Shown here: positions 1 to 8,341 of the stretch, piece by piece
How the letters are laid out: each line of letters opens with the position of its first letter
How positions within the stretch are numbered: position 1 is the stretch's first letter
Assembly: GCA_014237395.1 (NCBI GenBank)
Contig: JABZFP010000020.1
Location: 1-32,194 of the forward strand
Direction: 5' to 3'
Length of the DNA stretch: 32,194 nt
From: Desulfobacteraceae bacterium
GTDB taxonomy: Bacteria > Desulfobacterota > Desulfobacteria > Desulfobacterales > UBA5852
Position numbers and translations under genes: made by a program
The notes under the pieces: generated by a model
The model's database searches: none
What the model was told of the DNA's origin: nothing
Seen by the model: the letters and a program-made list of their open reading frames with translations, nothing else

Positions 1-231
1 ATCGAACGGTTCAACCGCACCTACCGCAATGAGGTGCTGGATTTATATGTTTTCTCAACGCTGAGAGAAGTTCAGGAGATCACGGAAGGATGGATTGCCG
101 AGTACAACCGGCAACGCCCGCACGAATCCCTGAATGACCTGACACCATCAGAGTATCTTGGAATGAATTCGCCCGAACTCTCTACTAATGGCACTAGCTT
201 GGGGAGGTTTACAACACAGCATAACAGATGA
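1..231 (+). CDS. IS3-family transposase (OrfB), C-terminal end only
   Basis: The frame is open from the first base, so the gene begins outside the window. It ends with the C-terminal part of an rve/DDE integrase core: an ERFNRTYRNEVL motif at the very start, then AEYNRQRPHESLNDLTPSEY, which is the region around and after the catalytic glutamate in IS3-family OrfB proteins. This enzyme catalyses copy-out/paste-in transposition of its element. The last residues after the SEYLG motif run into a stretch ending ggggaggtttaca (201-213), which looks like an IS3-type terminal repeat (5'-TG...CA-3' ends). If so, the final six codons and the stop lie in flanking DNA. Only about 77 residues are visible, so whether the complete element is intact cannot be judged. 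The family call is secure; the subgroup is not. Confidence 0.85.
   Translation: MERFNRTYRNEVLDLYVFSTLREVQEITEGWIAEYNRQRPHESLNDLTPSEYLGMNSPELSTNGTSLGRFTTQHNR
190..213. repeat. putative right terminal inverted repeat of the IS3-family element
   Basis: The stretch ends ggggaggtttaca. Read from outside, it begins TGTAAACCTCCCC, matching the 5'-TG...CA-3' end rule of IS3-family elements. It overlaps the end of the transposase frame, as is common in this family. The left end is outside the window, so the repeat cannot be paired. Confidence 0.4.
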
Positions 232-233
232 TA

Positions 234-280
234 AAAAAACGGCACCCTCTCAAAAATCACGAGAAAGGGTGCCGTTTTTT
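234..280. terminator. bidirectional intrinsic terminator
   Basis: Two perfect 15-base arms, AAAAAACGGCACCCT (234-248) and AGGGTGCCGTTTTTT (266-280), enclose a 17-base loop. A run of T follows the stem on either strand. It sits between the convergent ends of the transposase and pilQ, so it can stop transcription of the pil operon coming from the right and of the IS element coming from the left. Confidence 0.9.
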
Positions 281-300
281 AACTTGATCAATGGCGATCG

Positions 301-3207
301 TTAAAATTTGGTGCTTGTCACTTCCTTCTGTTCCAATTTGATGATTTTAGGTGTAAGAAAAATCAGTAATTCGTTTTGTTGGTCTGACTTCGACCCATAT
401 TTAAAAAGCAGTCCCAATCCCGGGATTTTCCGCAGCCCGGGAATGCCAGATTCGCCTTCGGAGACCGTTGCCTTAATGATCCCGCCGATAACGATTGTCT
501 CGCCGTCTTCTAACAGCAATTCAGTCGTCGCAGAGTTGGTTGAAATAGGCGGTTCGCTTTGCGCCGATAGCTCAAGGACATCATCTTTTTTGATGGCAAC
601 GGCTAACATCACGCGATTGTCCGGCGTTACTTTGGGCCGAACCCTTAATTCCAAATCAACTTGTTTGAACTTAACGGAAGATCCGCCAGCCGAATCCCTT
701 TCCTGGTAAGCAATTTCAAAGCCTTGCTTGATTATAGCCTGTTTCCCATCAAGCGTAAGGATTTTGGGGGCGGAAATAATCCGGGTCTTACCCTCTTCTT
801 CACCCAACTGGAGCCGGGCATCAATGATGTCAAAAGGTGTTCCAGAGAGCTTGCTGAGTCCAAAGCCAATGGCACCTGAGTCCAATGCGGACGTAGGAAT
901 ATTATCAGCCGTCATGTCAATACCGGTGACCTCAAAAACGTCTCCGAGATCAAAGCTGCCGATGCTGACCGTTCCCCAATCGAAACCAATATCACGGCGG
1001 AAGTCAGTATTGGCTTCCACAATACGCGATTCAATCAAAACCTGGGGCGTCACCTGATCCAGAATACGGATTATTTCTCTAACCCGCTCGATGGCTTTTG
1101 GTACATCGTTAATGATAATCATGTTTTTTGCTCTATCGACGGAAACATTCCCTCGGGGGCTGAAACGGCTGTCCCAGCCCACTTCATTTGCGCCCCCTGT
1201 TAAATCGCAAGCCTTGGCGATATGGGCACAGGCCGTTTCCTGGGCATCAATGTAGCTGCAGAGAAAAAACTCTGTTACCAATTCCTGTTCTTCATCGGCT
1301 TCGCGGGCAGCTTCCAGTTTTTCTTTTTCCAGTTTTTCTTCCCGAGCCAGAGTCGCCTGAGTCGCGATCCGATAAATGCCCTGCTCTTCCTTGAGGCCAA
1401 GCTGATTCATCTTTAGCACCAGGTCCAGCACTTGATCCCATGGCACCGGCTGCTCAAAATTCAAGGTTACCTTGCCGGTCACATCTTTATCGATAGCAAA
1501 GTTCTCGCCGGAAATTTCTCCCAAAATTCTGAAAACATTCTTAATATCCGTGTCATAAAAATTGAGCGCGATTTTTTCGCCCGAATAGACCTTCTGCGGT
1601 TCCAGTATCTTTTCATCTACCCGCTTAACAATCAGCCCCTCTTCAATCAGTACGCCAGCCGATGGCCGATCGACCAATTTGGAATCAGGTGTCGCACCCT
1701 TGCGTACAAATGCAGGATTCTCAGATAGAGAACCATCAGCCCCCATCTCGCTTTCTGTTGTCGAGGGAGTGCGATTGCGTTCCGCAGATGACCCTGCATC
1801 GCTGTGGCTTCTTGTCGCGACAGTATTCGGCAATTCTGCAGTTTCACCTTCCAGCGCTTTTTTCCATTTCGGCGCGTCGGTTGCCTCCAAAGGCTTGGGC
1901 GGTACCGTTGATGCCGCAAATCGAACAACAATAAAATTATCTTCCTGCTCGATTTCAAACGGCACCGATTCCCGAAGTTCAAATACCACCACGGCATCAT
2001 TGCCCATCTGTTCTGTTTGAACCGGGGTAACCCGATCCAAGGCACTTTCAAATCGCGTCGTAATCAGAGGGCGCTTTCGATACTGCGGCACTTGCGTATC
2101 AAAAAGCTTCAACTGCAACTTCCGGTCACTGACCCGCTGCATATCATATCGTACGGCATCCGTCGTTCCAATGCTTACAACAGATTCACCCCCCTCAGCT
2201 CCGGTGAATTCTATTTTATTAAGCCAGGCAGGTTTTCCTGTTTCGCTGCTGTCGTTTTGATCCTCCGCAGGCTCACTAGCGGCAACCTGCTCCACCACGG
2301 CAGGTACAATCAAATCTTCGCGAATAATTGGCTTTTCTTCACTGACACTGATAATGAGTCCGTTATTGACCGGTTTGGACGCAAAAGCAGTCATATATGA
2401 TTTATTTGTATCTAACACTACACGCAATTTGTCCGGATAACAAAAATGTCTTAAACCCGTCACCCATTGGGAATCGACAACGACTTTTTGCAGACCTTTA
2501 TATGGGCTGCTCATGTTAAAGATGTCAAAAACGATACGTGGCGGGTTATCCACTGTAAATGCCGAATATTCCTGAATCATCCCGTCCGCCAGGATCGTGA
2601 TGTCAATCCCATCTTCCCGCTCTTCGACATTAACGGTTTCAATACAGGTCCCTTTTGGAGCAACCAAAACTTCTTCCACCTCTACGGTGGTTTGTTCCTT
2701 GGTTGTTTCGCTTCCTCCTTTGACCGGCAAGGCTTCCTCCTCCACCGCATTACGAGAGAAGGCGATTATCATTCCCGCCGGGCTCTTTTCTACACTATAA
2801 ACAGCATCTTCCGTGAGAATTACCGATATTTTAGCGGTATGCCCATCGGCCACCACTTCAGAGGTTTTAATTGAGGCGACTGGATCTATCGCTGTATCAT
2901 ACTGCGCTTCAACCCCAGTAAGTTTGGTTCCAGGAAAGTAGAATGTCACTTCCGGTGGCGTTGATTTACGAATATCGGAAAATAACAGATCCGGACTACC
3001 CTCCACCGAAAGATAGACCTGCGCCTCATCTTCGGTAATAGATAAGTTGTTGATCTGCTTAAGATCGCTTTTTGTTATCCCGGCACTATCCGCCGAGTTA
3101 ACCGCCATCTGGCCAGCACAACCGGCGACCATTGATGACAGCAGAAGGAAGCTACAGATCAAAGCGGATTTGCGATATTTAATCAAAAATGGACCGATGA
3201 AGCGCAT
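301..3207 (-). CDS. pilQ: PilQ, type IV pilus secretin, predicted lipoprotein
   Basis: PilQ forms the outer-membrane gated channel through which the type IV pilus exits. At 968 residues it is longer than most PilQ proteins. The N terminus has a basic start, a hydrophobic stretch and a lipobox VAGC with Cys30, so the protein is predicted to be lipidated. Three AMIN-like peptidoglycan-binding segments follow (about 53-150, 188-290, 328-432), then a low-complexity Ser/Thr/Glu-rich linker (about 440-520). Next come an STN/secretin short N domain (about 543-615), an N1/NolW-type domain (about 645-735), and the C-terminal secretin domain with the typical LEDGETIVIGG and GIPGLRKIPGLG motifs. It begins 5 bases after pilP, with a GGAG ribosome site 10 bases upstream inside the end of pilP, and is the last gene of the pilMNOPQ operon. 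Family identity is certain; lipidation is predicted from sequence. Confidence 0.95.
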   Translation of the reverse strand: MRFIGPFLIKYRKSALICSFLLLSSMVAGCAGQMAVNSADSAGITKSDLKQINNLSITEDEAQVYLSVEGSPDLLFSDIRKSTPPEVTFYFPGTKLTGVEAQYDTAIDPVASIKTSEVVADGHTAKISVILTEDAVYSVEKSPAGMIIAFSRNAVEEEALPVKGGSETTKEQTTVEVEEVLVAPKGTCIETVNVEEREDGIDITILADGMIQEYSAFTVDNPPRIVFDIFNMSSPYKGLQKVVVDSQWVTGLRHFCYPDKLRVVLDTNKSYMTAFASKPVNNGLIISVSEEKPIIREDLIVPAVVEQVAASEPAEDQNDSSETGKPAWLNKIEFTGAEGGESVVSIGTTDAVRYDMQRVSDRKLQLKLFDTQVPQYRKRPLITTRFESALDRVTPVQTEQMGNDAVVVFELRESVPFEIEQEDNFIVVRFAASTVPPKPLEATDAPKWKKALEGETAELPNTVATRSHSDAGSSAERNRTPSTTESEMGADGSLSENPAFVRKGATPDSKLVDRPSAGVLIEEGLIVKRVDEKILEPQKVYSGEKIALNFYDTDIKNVFRILGEISGENFAIDKDVTGKVTLNFEQPVPWDQVLDLVLKMNQLGLKEEQGIYRIATQATLAREEKLEKEKLEAAREADEEQELVTEFFLCSYIDAQETACAHIAKACDLTGGANEVGWDSRFSPRGNVSVDRAKNMIIINDVPKAIERVREIIRILDQVTPQVLIESRIVEANTDFRRDIGFDWGTVSIGSFDLGDVFEVTGIDMTADNIPTSALDSGAIGFGLSKLSGTPFDIIDARLQLGEEEGKTRIISAPKILTLDGKQAIIKQGFEIAYQERDSAGGSSVKFKQVDLELRVRPKVTPDNRVMLAVAIKKDDVLELSAQSEPPISTNSATTELLLEDGETIVIGGIIKATVSEGESGIPGLRKIPGLGLLFKYGSKSDQQNELLIFLTPKIIKLEQKEVTSTKF

Positions 3208-3212
3208 TCTAA

Positions 3213-3833
3213 TTAGTCTCCAGGGGGTTTCTGAAGTTTAAGTTCACGTTTTTGACTTGTTGCTTTACCAAAATCATCTTCTGTCTGATGCTCGATGACA
3301 ATACGTCCCTGATCGATCTCGGTAATGGTGCCACGCTCCAATCCTATCCTTGTACCGACCGTTACAACATAGCCTTTACCTGTGGCCTCCTCAACCAGGG
3401 CACGCTTGTATCCATTGCTGGTAACAATAGCCGTTAGCTTAAGCTGTCCAAGATCTAATTTTTCCAATGGCGTTCGAGGTCGTTCAGGCCCTTTGGGTTT
3501 AGCGACAACCTCTTGGGTCTTCGGTTTAGTTTCTTCTTTGTATAGGGGTGCAAATGGATCGATTTTTCCAACCGGATTATAGGGCATGCGCGTTGAGACC
3601 GCGGCCACAACAATAGCGTCCTTATTTGTGGTTTGTGAAACATTTTCTGCATTTTTTGGCTGTGGGCTATTTTTCGTTTTGGATAAATTTTGAGGCTGCT
3701 TTTCGATCTGTTTCGTAACAACAGCTTCTTTAGAAGCTACTTTACCCTTCTGACTCTCACAGCTTATAAACATGAGAGCAAGACTGAGCAATAGAACCAT
3801 CGCTATTCGGTGTGTCACTGAAATTTTGGTCAT
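3213..3833 (-). CDS. pilP: PilP, pilus assembly lipoprotein
   Basis: PilP is a periplasmic lipoprotein that connects the PilN/PilO inner-membrane heterodimer to the PilQ secretin. From the chosen start (MTKISVTHR) the protein has a lipoprotein signal peptide with a hydrophobic core and a Cys at residue 25 in LMFISC. A disordered Lys/Gln/Asn-rich stretch follows, and then the conserved PilP domain (PVGKIDPFAP, then LEKLDLGQLKLTAIV and a beta-rich C terminus). The frame stays open upstream and overlaps pilO. Starts at 3875 or about 3854 are also possible, but they would put extra residues before the signal peptide and none has a convincing ribosome site. It lies between pilO and pilQ in the canonical order. 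Confidence 0.9.
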   Translation of the reverse strand: MTKISVTHRIAMVLLLSLALMFISCESQKGKVASKEAVVTKQIEKQPQNLSKTKNSPQPKNAENVSQTTNKDAIVVAAVSTRMPYNPVGKIDPFAPLYKEETKPKTQEVVAKPKGPERPRTPLEKLDLGQLKLTAIVTSNGYKRALVEEATGKGYVVTVGTRIGLERGTITEIDQGRIVIEHQTEDDFGKATSQKRELKLQKPPGD

Positions 3834-3882
3834 GTCCGATCGCTTTATCATCATTTTCAGCACAATTATTGCCATAAAATGG

Positions 3883-4515
3883 TTATTTTTTCTTGAGCTT
3901 CTTGTTTTTTGGATCGACTTTTTCCGGAGTCGGCTCAATAAATTTATAGGTTACCGCTTCACAACTCGTCGTTAAATCTCCTGTGTTATCTCGCGAAATC
4001 TGTATATTGCGAATATTGACGATACGTGACAAATTGGCAACTTTGTCAAAAAACTGGGCGACATTATGATAACCGCCTCTGACCCTTATTGAAACAGGGA
4101 TTTCAGCATAGAAATTCTTATTGACATCTCCCCTGGGCTGAAAAAGTAAAAAATCAAGTCCGGCTTGCTGTCCGGATTGTGATACACCGGTAAGCAGAGA
4201 GGAGATCTCTTCCTTCTCTGGAAGAGACTTCATCACAAGGTTAAAATCCCGTTGTTTTGATTCGAATTCTTTGCGTAGCGTTTCGAGTTGCTGCGCATTC
4301 TTCTTTGATCGCTCCAGATCTGTCGAGAGCCTTTTATGCTCTGCGTCAAGCTTTCCAATACTTTGCCATCTTGGCCAATAGGAAAGAAACCAGAACAGGA
4401 CAAATAGGAGAATGAAAACGCTAACACATATCACTATCCGTTGAACTTTCGATAGTTCGCTTACACGATCAAATAACGTATCCAATTGTTTTGAGGTATT
4501 ACCGAATTTACCCAT
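3883..4515 (-). CDS. pilO: PilO, inner-membrane pilus alignment protein
   Basis: PilO is a bitopic inner-membrane protein that pairs with PilN and binds PilP. At 210 residues it has the family's usual size. A cytoplasmic N terminus of about 25 residues precedes one membrane segment (about 26-47, ending in FLSYWP). A coiled coil rich in Lys, Glu and Leu follows (about 50-100), then a ferredoxin-like periplasmic fold containing LLFQPRGDVNKNFYAEIPV and a GGYHNVAQFFDKVANL motif typical of PilO. The tail is Lys-rich. It starts 16 bases after pilN; the ribosome site is weak. Confidence 0.92.
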   Translation of the reverse strand: MGKFGNTSKQLDTLFDRVSELSKVQRIVICVSVFILLFVLFWFLSYWPRWQSIGKLDAEHKRLSTDLERSKKNAQQLETLRKEFESKQRDFNLVMKSLPEKEEISSLLTGVSQSGQQAGLDFLLFQPRGDVNKNFYAEIPVSIRVRGGYHNVAQFFDKVANLSRIVNIRNIQISRDNTGDLTTSCEAVTYKFIEPTPEKVDPKNKKLKKK

Positions 4516-4531
4516 TATGATTGCTCGTTAG

Positions 4532-5140
4532 TTACTTTCGTTTGTTTTTTTTATCATTTGGCTTTTCAGGAGTTTTAACCATTTTAAGGGCAGTTATTTC
4601 AAATTTTTTCATGTTAAGACTTCGGATTTCTTCTTGTTGAAGCTTGTTCAAACGAACCTTTTCATACATATGGCTACTTCGTTCATTTAATTTGGATATT
4701 TCTTCCAGATTATCTATGAAATCCGCCACCGTTTTATTGTCAAGCGCAATCCCATCGATATCCATCTGGCTGCCGCCGATATTCAATCTTGTCAGCCACA
4801 TCCGCTCCGGCACGATCTTATCGGTTAGTTCCTCCATAATGTGCACCGGCTCGAACCGCTGCTTTTCCAAGTCTTCAATTACATTTTGCCGCATTTCTAA
4901 ATCTTTAAGCTTTTTTCGGATTGTATTAATTTCATCATTCTTTTTCTTGTAGAGAGCCAATTCTTTTTTGGTATCCGAAACACTCGTCGTAAGGCGGGTT
5001 TGTTTGTTCCCTAAATAAAAATGTACCCACACAAAAACGATCATAACTAGCAACAAGCAGAGGAAAAACACCGATACCTGTCGACGGATATTTTCTTTCT
5101 TGCGGGCAGCCCTAAACGGTAATAAGTTTATACGTATCAT
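4532..5140 (-). CDS. pilN: PilN, inner-membrane pilus assembly protein
   Basis: PilN is a bitopic inner-membrane protein whose short cytoplasmic N terminus docks onto PilM. The protein begins MIRINLLPFR, the conserved INLLP motif that PilM binds in characterised systems. It has one membrane segment (about 22-44), a coiled coil (about 50-95), and a periplasmic domain with the MWLTRLNIGGSQMDIDGIA signature of the Fimbrial assembly (PilN) family. Its start codon overlaps the pilM stop in an ATGA arrangement, which implies translational coupling with pilM. The C-terminal tail is Lys/Asn-rich. Confidence 0.95.
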   Translation of the reverse strand: MIRINLLPFRAARKKENIRRQVSVFFLCLLLVMIVFVWVHFYLGNKQTRLTTSVSDTKKELALYKKKNDEINTIRKKLKDLEMRQNVIEDLEKQRFEPVHIMEELTDKIVPERMWLTRLNIGGSQMDIDGIALDNKTVADFIDNLEEISKLNERSSHMYEKVRLNKLQQEEIRSLNMKKFEITALKMVKTPEKPNDKKNKRK

Positions 5141-6192
5141 TTATCATTAACTCTTCTGATAGCGAGTCCCATGCAGATCGCTGCTTGTGGCGCGATCTGC
5201 TGAATGTAGGCCGAGTCAAAGGCATCGTCGTCGATGTGCAAATTCTGAAAGGGATTGACCATTTCGACATGAGCCGATGTTTCTGCGCCGAGGAGCTGGC
5301 GAAACTCTGCAATATTGGCTCCACCGCCACTCAGTACAATACGGGTAATTTGGTCTTCAGGATATGTCGAGTAGAAAAAATCCAACGCTCTACGTATTTC
5401 CGTGCACCAGTCCGCCACAACCGTAGATACAATATTTTTTAAATCTTCACTTGAAATCTTATCCTGCTGGTCACCCTGTTTTAATTGTTCGGCTTCTTCC
5501 AATGAACAACCAATCAAGGATACAATTTTTTGGTTGATTTGGCCGCAACCCAATGCCACATCCCGCATAAAAACCGAGGTAACCCCCTTCAGGATATTGA
5601 GTGATGTTTTGCTGGCGCCAATATCGATCAAGGCAATATTTTCATCCTGAGCATCATAATTCAATTCAAATATGTTCTGCAGCGCAAACGCCTCGACGTC
5701 GATGATGCACGGATTCAAACCTGCCATGTTCACCAGGTTGATATAGTCATTGACCATTTCCTTCTTTGCCGCGACCAAAAACACATTCATTTGATTCGGG
5801 TTGTGTTCACTCTCTCCCAGAATTTGAAAGTCGAGATTCACATCTGCAATATCGAAAGGAATGTATTGCTCCGCTTCAAACTGTATGGTCTCTTGCAATT
5901 GCTCCTCAGGCATTGTCTGAACATTGATCTTCTTAACAATGACAGAATAGCCGCCAATGGAGACGGCAACACTATTTTCCTTTATATTGTAGGTCTTGAA
6001 CAGTTGCTGAATGGCTTCGGCCACCGCTTCAGGATCGTTGATAGCACTATCTTCGATTGCCCCTGCAGGGATATCGATCATGCCAAATTTTTTGAGGACC
6101 AGACCTTTTTTACCCTCAACGACCTCTCCCGCTTTGATGGATCGGGAGCCGATATCCAGCCCAACTAAATGATTCTTATTACCAAACAACAT
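5137..6192 (-). CDS. pilM: PilM, actin-like cytoplasmic pilus assembly protein
   Basis: PilM is a cytoplasmic actin-fold (FtsA-like) ATP-binding protein that links the PilN cytoplasmic tail to the pilus motor complex. At 351 residues it has normal length. The phosphate-1 motif LVGLDIGSRSIKAGEV is near the N terminus. The family segments EEQLQETIQFEAEQYIPFD and LIDIGASKTSLNIL are present, and IVLSGGGANIAEF forms the C-terminal adenosine motif. An AAGAGA-like ribosome site lies upstream of the ATG. It follows the small HTH gene by 9 bases and overlaps pilN by 4. Confidence 0.95.
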   Translation of the reverse strand: MLFGNKNHLVGLDIGSRSIKAGEVVEGKKGLVLKKFGMIDIPAGAIEDSAINDPEAVAEAIQQLFKTYNIKENSVAVSIGGYSVIVKKINVQTMPEEQLQETIQFEAEQYIPFDIADVNLDFQILGESEHNPNQMNVFLVAAKKEMVNDYINLVNMAGLNPCIIDVEAFALQNIFELNYDAQDENIALIDIGASKTSLNILKGVTSVFMRDVALGCGQINQKIVSLIGCSLEEAEQLKQGDQQDKISSEDLKNIVSTVVADWCTEIRRALDFFYSTYPEDQITRIVLSGGGANIAEFRQLLGAETSAHVEMVNPFQNLHIDDDAFDSAYIQQIAPQAAICMGLAIRRVNDK

Positions 6193-6201
6193 GGAGTTCT
6201 C

Positions 6202-6402
6202 TTATTCTTTAAAAATTTTTTCTTTTTCGGAAAGATTCAGGCCCAGTGCCAATAGAATCTTTCGCTTGGTTTCCATCCGACAAGGAAGTCCTTGTTCGAT
6301 TCGAGAAATCGTAATCGGTGAAACGTTTGCATCCCTGGCTAATTCCGCTTTGCTCATCAGAAGGGACTCACGTACTTCTTTTAAAGAGTTTTTACCGCCC
6401 AT
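6202..6402 (-). CDS. small Xre-type helix-turn-helix regulator
   Basis: This 66-residue protein is essentially one HTH_XRE DNA-binding domain. It carries SLKEVRESLLMSKAELA, then the recognition region ANVSPITISRIEQG, and a C-terminal helix KRKILLALGLNLSEKE. It probably binds DNA as a dimer. The ATG at 6402 (MGGKNS) was chosen; a TTG at 6417 would add five residues but has no ribosome site. It is the first gene of the pil operon, 9 bases ahead of pilM, so autogenous or pil-operon control is an attractive inference. No target is shown by the sequence itself. Confidence 0.8.
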   Translation of the reverse strand: MGGKNSLKEVRESLLMSKAELARDANVSPITISRIEQGLPCRMETKRKILLALGLNLSEKEKIFKE

Positions 6403-6908
6403 ATATTTTCTACGCAATTTTTTAATTTCAGTTTATTCTTCTTTTTCAACCCTGTTATTTTGATTTACACCCTGCTCCTTTGAAGTCAAGGAAATTATAC
6501 AAAATTTATATATAATTATGTGTAGTTACTAAATATTGTGTGCCTTTTACCATAACTTCACTACATATTGTGCCACACTACGCGTAATTTGGCCTAATGG
6601 CGCAAAGCTTCCATAATCACCACCCGCTATCATCACTCTTCGGCCAGAATCGCATAATAGTTTATAGAAAATTTGGTTCATAAGGATTGTGAGAGCGGTT
6701 GACACGCGGGGGCGGGTCCTTAACTCAGAGTGGACAAGTGATATTTTTCAGGCTAAACAAGATTAAACACTTGATCTCTAAACAGAAAGGCCGTGATGAA
6801 TTGTCAACCGACTGAACAATTGTTTAATCCTTTTCCTGTAAAAACCAAATGATCGGCCAATGCGTTGATCTGAGATACAAACCTTTGCCAAAATACGGTC
6901 GTCTCTGA
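6403..6908. other. non-coding divergent control region between pil operon and kinase gene
   Basis: No credible gene is present in this AT-rich stretch of about 500 bases. It must hold the promoters of both the pil operon (minus) and the histidine kinase gene (plus). It contains a -10-like TATAAT on the minus strand, three copies of a GTAGT core (6522-6526 plus; 6560-6564 and 6577-6581 minus), a perfect palindrome AACAATTGTT (6815-6824), and a 9-base inverted repeat GATTAAACA/TGTTTAATC (6761-6769 and 6821-6829). Confidence 0.6.
6494..6522 (-). promoter_or_regulatory. possible promoter of the HTH-pilMNOPQ operon
   Basis: A perfect TATAAT lies on the minus strand (6494-6499), within a very AT-rich run about 90 bases upstream of the HTH start codon. 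No good -35 hexamer is seen at 17 bases, so the call rests on the -10 and the location. A regulator may compensate. Confidence 0.35.
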
Positions 6909-8339
6909 ATGAACCATCGCCATCCATCAAAATTTCAAGAGCCCAGCAAACCTTTTAGACTGGTGAAATATTTTACCATGACCAGCCTTATTGTTATTTT
7001 TGCCGGTGCGATCATTCTTTCCGGCCTGAATATCCATTGGGCGCGGCAAATGCAGCTAAAAAAAAGCGAGGACTATGCCCTGCTGCTTATCGAAAATTTA
7101 AACCATCAGATTTTCCTACAATTTATTATCCCCACCGTTCTGAAACATGGCACCATCCATTTACGTGAAAATGACCAATTTGAACTGATGGACAAAGTGG
7201 TCCGAAGCACCTTGCACAGCTTTAATGTTGATCGTGTCACTATTTACGATCTGGACAATACCATCTCCTACAGCCTGGATCGAAAAGTGGTTGGCAAACA
7301 AAATGCCGGCGGAACCTATTACCAGAATGCTCTCAAAGGTCTTCGGCGGACCCACCTCGAGCAGCGGGGGAATTTTCTCCAATTATTGTTTGGCATTCCA
7401 GATGAAAGCCGCATCATCACTTACGCTCCTCTCCGAGCTGAAAAACCTTTATCACGTGTGCCTGGTCCGGTTTTAGGAGTTGTCGAGCTTGTCCAAGACA
7501 TATCCTCCGAGTATCAGGCCATTTTTCGTGTACAAATACGCGTCATTCTTACGTCAACCGCCGTCATGCTCTTTTTGTTTCTAATTTTACTTCTGGTTGT
7601 ACGGAGAGGAGAAGATATTATTGAAAAGCGCGCCATGGAACGCTTGCGTTTGGAAGAACAACTGGCACGCGCCAAACATTTATCGAGCCTCGGTGAAATG
7701 ACCGCCAGTATTTCTCATGAAATTCGCAATCCTTTAGGCATTATCAAAAGTTCTGCAGAATTACTTCAAAAAAAAATCCATCAGCTGGACCCTGACAACC
7801 CCATGCCGGGAATTATCGTCGAGGAGGCCTCGCGGCTAAACGGAATAATTACCGATTTCCTGAACTTTGCCCGTCCGCATCAACCCGATTTAAGGCAGGG
7901 GCGCATTCAACCCATTATTGAAAAAACCCTGCGACATCTTCAATCAGAATTCGACGCGCGTCGTATCATCATCCATAAGCAGTTTGAACCTATCGTTGGC
8001 GACGTATTGATTGATAGCGACATGCTATACCAAGCGTTGCTCAATTTACTCATCAATGCCATGCAGGCCATTGAAAAGGACGGTTGTGTTGACATTGTTT
8101 TATCCGAACACCATTCTCAGGTGAAGCTGACCTTGCACGACTCTGGGCCTGGAATTGATGACAGCATACGTGATAAAATCTGGGACCCGTTCTTTACCCA
8201 CAAGGAAAAAGGCACAGGCTTAGGCCTGGGCATCGTGAAACAAATTATTGAAGCTCATGACGGGCTGATTACGATCACAAACGCCGGCCAAGGCGGCGCG
8301 CTGGTCGAGATATTGCTGCCGCTCTACCGGGAGACTTGA
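6909..8339 (+). CDS. membrane sensor histidine kinase of a two-component system
   Basis: This is a 476-residue kinase with a short cytoplasmic N terminus, a first membrane segment (about 25-42), and an extracytoplasmic Cache-like sensor region (about 45-208). A second membrane segment (about 211-231) and a linker follow, then HisKA with the H-box SISHEIRNPLG (phospho-acceptor His270). The HATPase domain has an N-box around Asn383, G1 DSGPGI (411-416), an F-box DPFFT and G2 GTGLGLGI (435-442). All catalytic motifs are intact. The response-regulator gene starts 2 bases after its stop. The layout resembles AtoS/ZraS-type kinases rather than the multi-membrane-segment PilS, so a pilus role is not implied merely by proximity. 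The signal is unknown. No clear ribosome site precedes the chosen ATG; an internal Met24 is a possible alternative start. Confidence 0.9.
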   Translation: MNHRHPSKFQEPSKPFRLVKYFTMTSLIVIFAGAIILSGLNIHWARQMQLKKSEDYALLLIENLNHQIFLQFIIPTVLKHGTIHLRENDQFELMDKVVRSTLHSFNVDRVTIYDLDNTISYSLDRKVVGKQNAGGTYYQNALKGLRRTHLEQRGNFLQLLFGIPDESRIITYAPLRAEKPLSRVPGPVLGVVELVQDISSEYQAIFRVQIRVILTSTAVMLFLFLILLLVVRRGEDIIEKRAMERLRLEEQLARAKHLSSLGEMTASISHEIRNPLGIIKSSAELLQKKIHQLDPDNPMPGIIVEEASRLNGIITDFLNFARPHQPDLRQGRIQPIIEKTLRHLQSEFDARRIIIHKQFEPIVGDVLIDSDMLYQALLNLLINAMQAIEKDGCVDIVLSEHHSQVKLTLHDSGPGIDDSIRDKIWDPFFTHKEKGTGLGLGIVKQIIEAHDGLITITNAGQGGALVEILLPLYRET

Positions 8340-8341
8340 CG

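Noticed and set aside
6569..6580. possible sigma-54 promoter, TGGCAC on the minus strand
   Set aside because: The TGGCAC element is present, but the -12 TTGCA/T element is absent at the required spacing.
6699..6727. sigma-70 promoter for the kinase gene starting at TTGACA
   Set aside because: The -35 is perfect, but the -10 region (TAACTC or AACTCA) is poor at 16-17 bases and the start codon is 180 bases away; too weak to list.
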